This document shows, piece after piece, positions 24,783-29,273 of a stretch of DNA of 29,273 bases. The notes beneath the pieces were generated by a model that saw only the letters and a list, made by a program, of their open reading frames with translations, was not told the origin of the DNA and did not search any database. The position numbers and the translations under genes were made by a program. Source of the DNA: Candidatus Njordarchaeum guaymasense (lineage in GTDB: Archaea > Asgardarchaeota > Njordarchaeia > Njordarchaeales > Njordarchaeaceae); the NCBI GenBank assembly GCA_030587605.1, contig JAUQYT010000373.1:1-29273 (forward strand). The letters are read 5' to 3'. Numbering within the stretch: position 1 is the first letter of the stretch; every line of letters begins with the position of its first letter.

Positions 24783-24954
24783 GTTGTATCTATGACTCGT
24801 CCTACTCGCCTCCAATAATGTGATCTCTTTGTTTTGTAGTCAGTTCTCCTCCCTTTTATTGTTATTCTGGAGTAGATTAGAATAATTGTCCTTTAAGCCC
24901 GCTTGCGGTAGGGCGGCGGTGATCTCTATTACGAAGTTCACAACAGGAAGAATA

Positions 24955-24964
24955 GGTATTTATG
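24955..24964 (+). promoter_or_regulatory. TATA-like box for the paralogous membrane-protein pair
   Basis: GGTATTTATG is centred near 24960, which puts the transcript start near 24986. That lies just inside the TTG at 24984 and argues for the later ATG at 25038 as the true start of the first membrane protein. Confidence 0.35.
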
Positions 24965-25037
24965 GGGACTAACAGAAGTTTCTTTGATCGGACAGCGCCG
25001 ATCACCGAACTCGCATGATTCGATCTTGTCAAAGGAA

Positions 25038-26144
25038 ATGGGGGATGTGTCGATCTTGCTTAGGGGTCTGCGTGTAATATGGGAAAGCATATCCAAGTTC
25101 CACATAGTAATCTTCATTGTTCTCTGCGCCACTTCCTTGCTGCTCTTGGTTCCACTGCCGGATGTCTATAAACCCCTCGTTATTTCCTTTGTCGCTGGCG
25201 GTGTCGTCTATTTCTTCACGTTTGCTTTCACGGCACTTATACCGCCTTTGTGGAGAGCGTTCAGTTTCCTCCTGCGTTCTTATTTCGTCAAGCTCGCCTT
25301 TTTCGCATTCGCGTGTTTCCTTGCGTATCTGTTTCTTTATCCCTCATTCGTCATTGTGATAGTCGGGTCTCTTGGTTGGTTGATCAACCTTTCCATCATA
25401 TCATGCGTTCTGCCTTACTCCATATCTACGAAGTTGTCGCATCATAGCCCACGCGTCTTGGGTTGGTTTTTCTTTGTATTCGCTGCGATAGTAAACGCGT
25501 TCGTCTATTTAGCAATAGCCCAGATAGCCGTTCTTTCGCCGCTTCTCAACTTATACGTTCTCGCTTGGCTTACCCCCTGTGTGCTGATTGCGTTCGCAAG
25601 GTATCGGAGTCCGAGAGTATTTGCGACTTACATGCTCATAGCTCTGGTATATTCACTCTATCCTGTCGGGTACCGCCTGTACTCTCTTCTGAGCGAATTC
25701 TTAGGGTCACCCGGGGGTGCTGGCTCCGTATTGTCGAGCCGCCCCGTGGAGGAAGTCATAACGGTTTTCATGTTCGCATGGGCTCTAAACAGTGTAGGAC
25801 GCTTAGCTAGTAACGAATACAAGCTATTCAAAGAAGGCAAAAAGAAGCTTAAAGACAAGATCACAAGTCCACTCCGAAGACTAAGACGGGAAAAAGAAGA
25901 AGACCCTCAACTTGTAGCTTCATCTACGGCGGCAAACCTCTTTGAGGAGTTCAGACGTGAAGAGCTGACAGTCAACCCTGCCCTGATCTTTGGAATGCTC
26001 TTCTCAGCACTAGCTTACTTCGCGTTCAGACATGGTTCGGCATCCTACGGGATACCCGAGTACATCGCGCCAGGAGTTGGGTTAATCCTGAGCATGCTTT
26101 TCACAGTACCCTTACTCTTCTACATAGTAATCAAGAGAAAGTAG
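25038..26144 (+). CDS. Polytopic membrane protein, paralogue 1
   Basis: 368 residues from ATG 25038, with AAAGGA just upstream. The frame opens at TTG 24984, but alignment with paralogue 2 (LLRGLRVIWES with MITGLRVIWKS) shows that the extra N-terminus is not conserved. About ten hydrophobic helices are visible. One cytosolic loop is strongly basic and charged (KEGKKKLKDKI...RRLRREKEED), then come two last helices and the end IVIKRK. The shared motif PVEEVITVFMFAWALNSVGR precedes the loop, and FSALAYF with IPEYIAPGVG marks the end. There is no transporter signature that I recognise. Function unknown. It is probably co-transcribed with the next gene. Confidence 0.7.
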   Translation: MGDVSILLRGLRVIWESISKFHIVIFIVLCATSLLLLVPLPDVYKPLVISFVAGGVVYFFTFAFTALIPPLWRAFSFLLRSYFVKLAFFAFACFLAYLFLYPSFVIVIVGSLGWLINLSIISCVLPYSISTKLSHHSPRVLGWFFFVFAAIVNAFVYLAIAQIAVLSPLLNLYVLAWLTPCVLIAFARYRSPRVFATYMLIALVYSLYPVGYRLYSLLSEFLGSPGGAGSVLSSRPVEEVITVFMFAWALNSVGRLASNEYKLFKEGKKKLKDKITSPLRRLRREKEEDPQLVASSTAANLFEEFRREELTVNPALIFGMLFSALAYFAFRHGSASYGIPEYIAPGVGLILSMLFTVPLLFYIVIKRK

Positions 26145-26177
26145 GCTCTGCTGAGGGCAAATTGGAGTTGAGGAAGC

Positions 26178-27284
26178 TTGATAACAGGTTTACGAGTAAT
26201 CTGGAAAAGCATCGCTAACAAGTTCTACATTATGCTCTTCATATTCCTGGCAGGGATCTCATTCATAATGCTTGTCCCATTAGCATCCGAGTATCGGATT
26301 CTTCTTATCGCTCTACTGTCTGGAGGGGTTTTGTTTTTCCTGTTTCTCGCCTTCCTAAGTTTGATACCTCCGCTTTCGAAGTCACTAGAAGTGATTCAGA
26401 GGTTCACCCTTGCTAAGATAGTTCTATTCATTGCTGCTTCGGTTGTTGGGTTTGTGATCATTCAACTCGCGAAAGGCGCTGCTTTCATCCCGATCTACGC
26501 TGGATTCATATTGTGGTTGATTCTGCAGGCTGTCCTCGCGTGCGCTTTGGCTTACTACTTGTCAAATGTGATCTCTGCTCGTAGCCCTCACGCTTTAGGA
26601 TTGACTTTCTTGGTACTTGCTGTGGTTGTAGATGCTTCGCTTTTCTTTCTGGTTCCAAGAAGGCCCATTCTCTCTTCTATCCCTACTTTTCTCCTTTTCT
26701 ATACCATAGCTTGGCTTGCGCCTTGCGTTGCACTGGCGCTGGTGGAGTATCGTAATCCACGTTTGTTCTCGGCTTTTTCCCTGATTGCACTGATCTACAC
26801 GGTCTTTCCAGTTGCATTTCGTCTCCTTTCCCTTATCGATGACCTTACTGTCAGGGCGGGAGACCCTTCCCAGTTTATCGCAAGAGTTCCAATCGATGAG
26901 ACGATAACGATTGTCATGTTTATATGGGCACTAAACGCTCTAGGTAACTTCTTCGCTTATCGGTATGAGAAACTGAAGCAAGGGAAGGAACGGCTGACCT
27001 CTCGACTCCGCCATTCGCCACAGGATAAGTCAGCTCTCACCGTAGAAGGGACAAAAGAAACTATCAGTCTAGAAAATGTGAAAGATCCAAGCAAAGAAAA
27101 GAAATCAGAGTTGGGACCTTTTCTGATATTCGGGTTACTATTCTCAGCTTTAGCCTACTTCGTCTATGAACACGCGCATGCAGCCCTAAAGATCCCAGAA
27201 TACATAGAGCCCGACATAGGTTTCATCATAAGTGTTTTTACCACAATACCCTTCCTCTTCTACCTAGTTGTCGCGAAGAAATAG
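26178..27284 (+). CDS. Polytopic membrane protein, paralogue 2
   Basis: 368 residues from TTG 26178, with the ribosome binding site GAGGA just ahead. It is clearly homologous to the preceding gene over its full length: GLRVIWKSI at the start, IPPL after the second helix, WLAPCVALALVEYRNPRLF in the middle, PIDETITIVMFIWALNALGN before the charged loop, and IPEYIEPDIGFIIS near the end. It has about ten transmembrane helices and a hydrophilic loop of about 55 residues between the last two groups, differing in sequence from its twin. The two genes are 33 bases apart, so a two-subunit membrane complex is a reasonable inference. Unrecognised family. Confidence 0.7.
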   Translation: MITGLRVIWKSIANKFYIMLFIFLAGISFIMLVPLASEYRILLIALLSGGVLFFLFLAFLSLIPPLSKSLEVIQRFTLAKIVLFIAASVVGFVIIQLAKGAAFIPIYAGFILWLILQAVLACALAYYLSNVISARSPHALGLTFLVLAVVVDASLFFLVPRRPILSSIPTFLLFYTIAWLAPCVALALVEYRNPRLFSAFSLIALIYTVFPVAFRLLSLIDDLTVRAGDPSQFIARVPIDETITIVMFIWALNALGNFFAYRYEKLKQGKERLTSRLRHSPQDKSALTVEGTKETISLENVKDPSKEKKSELGPFLIFGLLFSALAYFVYEHAHAALKIPEYIEPDIGFIISVFTTIPFLFYLVVAKK

Positions 27285-27308
27285 AAGACAGAGGAACACG
27301 ATACTCTC

Positions 27309-28424
27309 CTATCCCAAGAGATCCTCTATCTTCTTGGCTAGCTTTTCCCCAATTCCTTTGATCAGCATTAAGCCGCCAATTCCCCGTTCTTGGTAGATCT
27401 CTTTGATGCTTTCTTTCAAGTCGTCAAGCGCCCAAGCCGCTTTCCTGTAAGCCCATTCCTTGTATCCTCTCTGACCAGTCATCATTAGTTCGCGGGCCTC
27501 CAGGTAGAATCTCGCTGCGATTTCCTTGTTGATTTGCAGTTCCTTAGGGTAGAAGGTGACCGGACGTGGGATGTAGTTGCTAAGGCCATACTTCTGACAG
27601 TATTCCAAGACTTTTTTGTGCACTCGCACTTCATGTTCGCCTAGTAGCCGTTGATCTCCGTACAACTTGTCGTATTCGGGGATTAGCTCTGCCTTGTGTT
27701 TTTCAAGAGCTTTGTAGAAGTGCGTCTTGCAGTAGCCCCACAATGTCAATCCACTGTCCAAGACATACTTGCCACCACACTCCTTTGTCTTTCTCACCAC
27801 AGACTCTATGTTCTCCTTGGTATCATAGATGAACGGCAGAATGGGCATGAAGACCGTGCCCGTCATGATCCCGTTTTCAGCTAGTTCCTTCATCGCCTTG
27901 AACCGCGATGTGGTAGGCGGTGCCTTTTTTTCAAGTATCGCTCTGACGTTGTCGTCTTTGGCTGTGATAATGGACCAGCCCACGTTGATATGTGATTTGC
28001 GGCTGATTTCCTTGAGTATGTCTAGATCTTGGAGTAACAATGGGGACTTCTCATTGATGAATACTGGGAAGCCGAGTCCGAGGCAGACCTTTAGCATGCC
28101 TCTGGCATAGCGATATTTTGCCTCCACAGGCTGATAGCCATCAAGACAGATCAAGTCGATCGGCTTGCCCCTCAGTGCTTTCATCAACAGTTCTGGTGCG
28201 TTTTCCTTTATTTTGATGTACTCTGAGAAGGCGTCCTCAAACTTCAGGACCTCTGGATCCCGCGACGCCTTATGGGGATTGTACTTCTCATCACGAGAAT
28301 AGCAGTATTGGCATCCGTGTTCGCACCCTAAGTACGGATCGGCTGAATACTTCACCCAGAACCATCCGCCATCGACGTGCTTGTGGATGTTGAGGATGTG
28401 CTTCGTCTTGTATGTCTTATACAT
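27309..28424 (-). CDS. SPL-like radical SAM protein with C-terminal helix-hairpin-helix
   Basis: 371 residues. The radical SAM motif is C34-E-H-G-C38-Q-Y-C41-YSR, set in YLGCEHGCQYCYSR as in the SplB (spore photoproduct lyase) family COG1533. The barrel runs to about 260. The C-terminal part (about 318-371) is a helical bundle ending in LMLIKGIGEKLAKKIEDLLG, a helix-hairpin-helix with the G-I-G hairpin, much like the DNA-binding HhH of family X polymerases. Known SPL enzymes lack such a tail, which suggests a direct DNA contact. Its ATG lies inside the end of the AlkD-like gene (eight-base overlap), so translation is likely coupled. A DNA-base repair or modification role is inferred; the substrate is unknown. 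Confidence 0.8.
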   Translation of the reverse strand: MYKTYKTKHILNIHKHVDGGWFWVKYSADPYLGCEHGCQYCYSRDEKYNPHKASRDPEVLKFEDAFSEYIKIKENAPELLMKALRGKPIDLICLDGYQPVEAKYRYARGMLKVCLGLGFPVFINEKSPLLLQDLDILKEISRKSHINVGWSIITAKDDNVRAILEKKAPPTTSRFKAMKELAENGIMTGTVFMPILPFIYDTKENIESVVRKTKECGGKYVLDSGLTLWGYCKTHFYKALEKHKAELIPEYDKLYGDQRLLGEHEVRVHKKVLEYCQKYGLSNYIPRPVTFYPKELQINKEIAARFYLEARELMMTGQRGYKEWAYRKAAWALDDLKESIKEIYQERGIGGLMLIKGIGEKLAKKIEDLLG

Positions 28425-29151
28425 ACTTCTCTATCACCCGCTTCTCGTTCCTTGTGAGGTACGTTGTCGCTTTTTTCAACATTGACTTGGACATCTTCCT
28501 CTTGGCCTGAAGCTGCTTCTTCAAGAATGACACTAAGATCTCGGGATGATATTTTCCGATCGTTTTCAGGCCCCAGCCGATGCCCTTCACGACATCAGCC
28601 TGCTTGACTTCAATGTGGGGCTCAACAAGACTCAGTAGCCGCTTGGTTTTCTCCGGTTCGTTTCGAACCCTCTTGCTGAAAAAGTGAATTGCGACCCCAG
28701 CGCTTCTCTTGACCCATTTGTTTTCGTCTTCTAGGAATTCTCTAAGCCGAGGAAGGGTTGCGTCAAAATACTCTACTAGAGCCTGACCTATGCTTCTTTC
28801 GCCAATGATGTCAGTAACGTACCACTTGTCGCTTTTCACAATGTATTCACGGCTCTTCTTCATTGCCTCCTCGAAATCATTCCGCAAGAGACTGATCAAG
28901 GCCTGACCTACGATAACAAAGCCGCCCATGGCATTATAGTCGATGATTCTGTCCAGTGCCTTGAGAAGTTTCTTTGAGGCACTGCTGGTAGCTTCACCAA
29001 CCTGCCTGCCCAAGAGGTCAAGTTTCTGGAAGGAGCATTCACCATCAAGGATAGGTCTGAGAGTATCAACTGTAGTCATGTCGTCGCCTGCAAGTATCGA
29101 CTTTGTGACTTTCTCAGCAAGTGACTTGATCTGTTCACTGGGAATAGCCAT
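28417..29151 (-). CDS. AlkD-like DNA alkylation repair protein (HEAT-like repeats)
   Basis: 244 residues if started at ATG 29151; the frame is open to ATG 29211. The later start is favoured by a TATA-like box at 29218-29228 that would start the transcript near 29197. With it, the key residues fall at W110, D114, R149 and W193, close to W109, D113, R148 and W187 of Bacillus cereus AlkD. They lie in KWYVTDIIG, WVKRSAGVAIHFFSK and VVKGIGWGLKTIGKYHPE. AlkD glycosylases remove bulky or positively charged alkylated bases without flipping them, using tandem HEAT-like helical pairs. Length is right for the family. First gene of a two-gene operon with the SPL-HhH protein. Confidence 0.82.
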   Translation of the reverse strand: MAIPSEQIKSLAEKVTKSILAGDDMTTVDTLRPILDGECSFQKLDLLGRQVGEATSSASKKLLKALDRIIDYNAMGGFVIVGQALISLLRNDFEEAMKKSREYIVKSDKWYVTDIIGERSIGQALVEYFDATLPRLREFLEDENKWVKRSAGVAIHFFSKRVRNEPEKTKRLLSLVEPHIEVKQADVVKGIGWGLKTIGKYHPEILVSFLKKQLQAKRKMSKSMLKKATTYLTRNEKRVIEKYV

Positions 29152-29217
29152 TTCATTCGCCCAACAATCAGGTCTATCATTGTCAGCCCAATATCTACTT
29201 TTGGAATCCATGTTTAA

Positions 29218-29228
29218 CCTTATATTAA
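29218..29228 (-). promoter_or_regulatory. TATA-like box for the AlkD/SPL operon
   Basis: On the minus strand the sequence is TTAATATAAGG. The implied transcript start near 29197 is downstream of the ATG at 29211 and gives a leader of about 46 bases to the ATG at 29151, which bears on the start choice. This is a motif reading only. Confidence 0.4.
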
Positions 29229-29273
29229 CGTAGCTTCATGTCACTAACTAAGTAATGATCATACATGACGTAA

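Noticed and set aside
24896..24916. GC-rich inverted repeat ahead of the membrane-protein pair (GCCC...GGGC), considered as a tRNA or structured RNA
   Set aside because: Only four pairs around a ten-base loop; no cloverleaf arms or T-loop consensus. It also lies upstream of the inferred transcript start.

Overview
This window is chromosomal DNA of an uncultured archaeon of roughly balanced base composition. The case for an archaeon rests on several things: AT-rich TATA-like boxes about 25-30 bases ahead of inferred transcript starts, frequent GTG/TTG starts, a stand-alone THUMP protein of the Tan1 type, a RimI-like acetyltransferase and a HerA-type ATPase. The metabolic mix (acyl-CoA dehydrogenase, HdrB-like CCG protein, UroD/MtaA-superfamily proteins, radical SAM enzymes) would suit an anaerobic heterotroph such as a Bathyarchaeia or Asgard lineage. 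The lineage cannot be settled from sequence reading alone. I see no rRNA, tRNA, CRISPR array, insertion sequence or prophage.

Layout. Positions 1-4280 hold four genes on alternating strands: the 3' part of a HerA-like ATPase with a coiled coil and five Cys/His knuckles, a nucleoside deoxyribosyltransferase-like protein, a GNAT acetyltransferase and a THUMP protein. Positions 4550-8849 hold a large cytosolic glycosidase-like protein and a B12-binding radical SAM protein. Positions 8880-12645 run on the minus strand: a GT4 glycosyltransferase, an MFS transporter, an amidohydrolase and a small lysine-rich ORF. Positions 12752-16278 run on the plus strand: a radical SAM enzyme, whose ribosome binding site lies inside a perfect hairpin, and a tandem pair of UroD-superfamily proteins. 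Positions 16294-17929 hold two unrecognised minus-strand genes, one of them a membrane-anchored exported protein.

Positions 18158-20431 form a divergent module. An acyl-CoA dehydrogenase reads one way; a 38-residue ORF and an HdrB-like CCG iron-sulfur protein read the other way. A perfect 20-bp palindrome lies between them and contains a TATA-like element on each strand, so it looks like a shared promoter and operator. An epoxide-hydrolase-type alpha/beta hydrolase follows convergently. Positions 21572-23926 encode a 784-residue protein with repeated winged helices, a beta-sandwich plus alpha/beta 'platform' reminiscent of coat-adaptor appendages, and two more winged helices. Then come a QueG-like ferredoxin-type protein, a tandem pair of paralogous polytopic membrane proteins, and a minus-strand operon of an AlkD-like DNA glycosylase and an SPL-type radical SAM enzyme that ends in a helix-hairpin-helix.

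The most interesting items are the AlkD/SPL-HhH operon (a possible base-repair pair), the appendage-like multi-winged-helix protein, the palindromic divergent promoter of the acyl-CoA dehydrogenase module, and the hairpin that buries a Shine-Dalgarno sequence. Functions are inferred from motifs read by eye; no searches were run.
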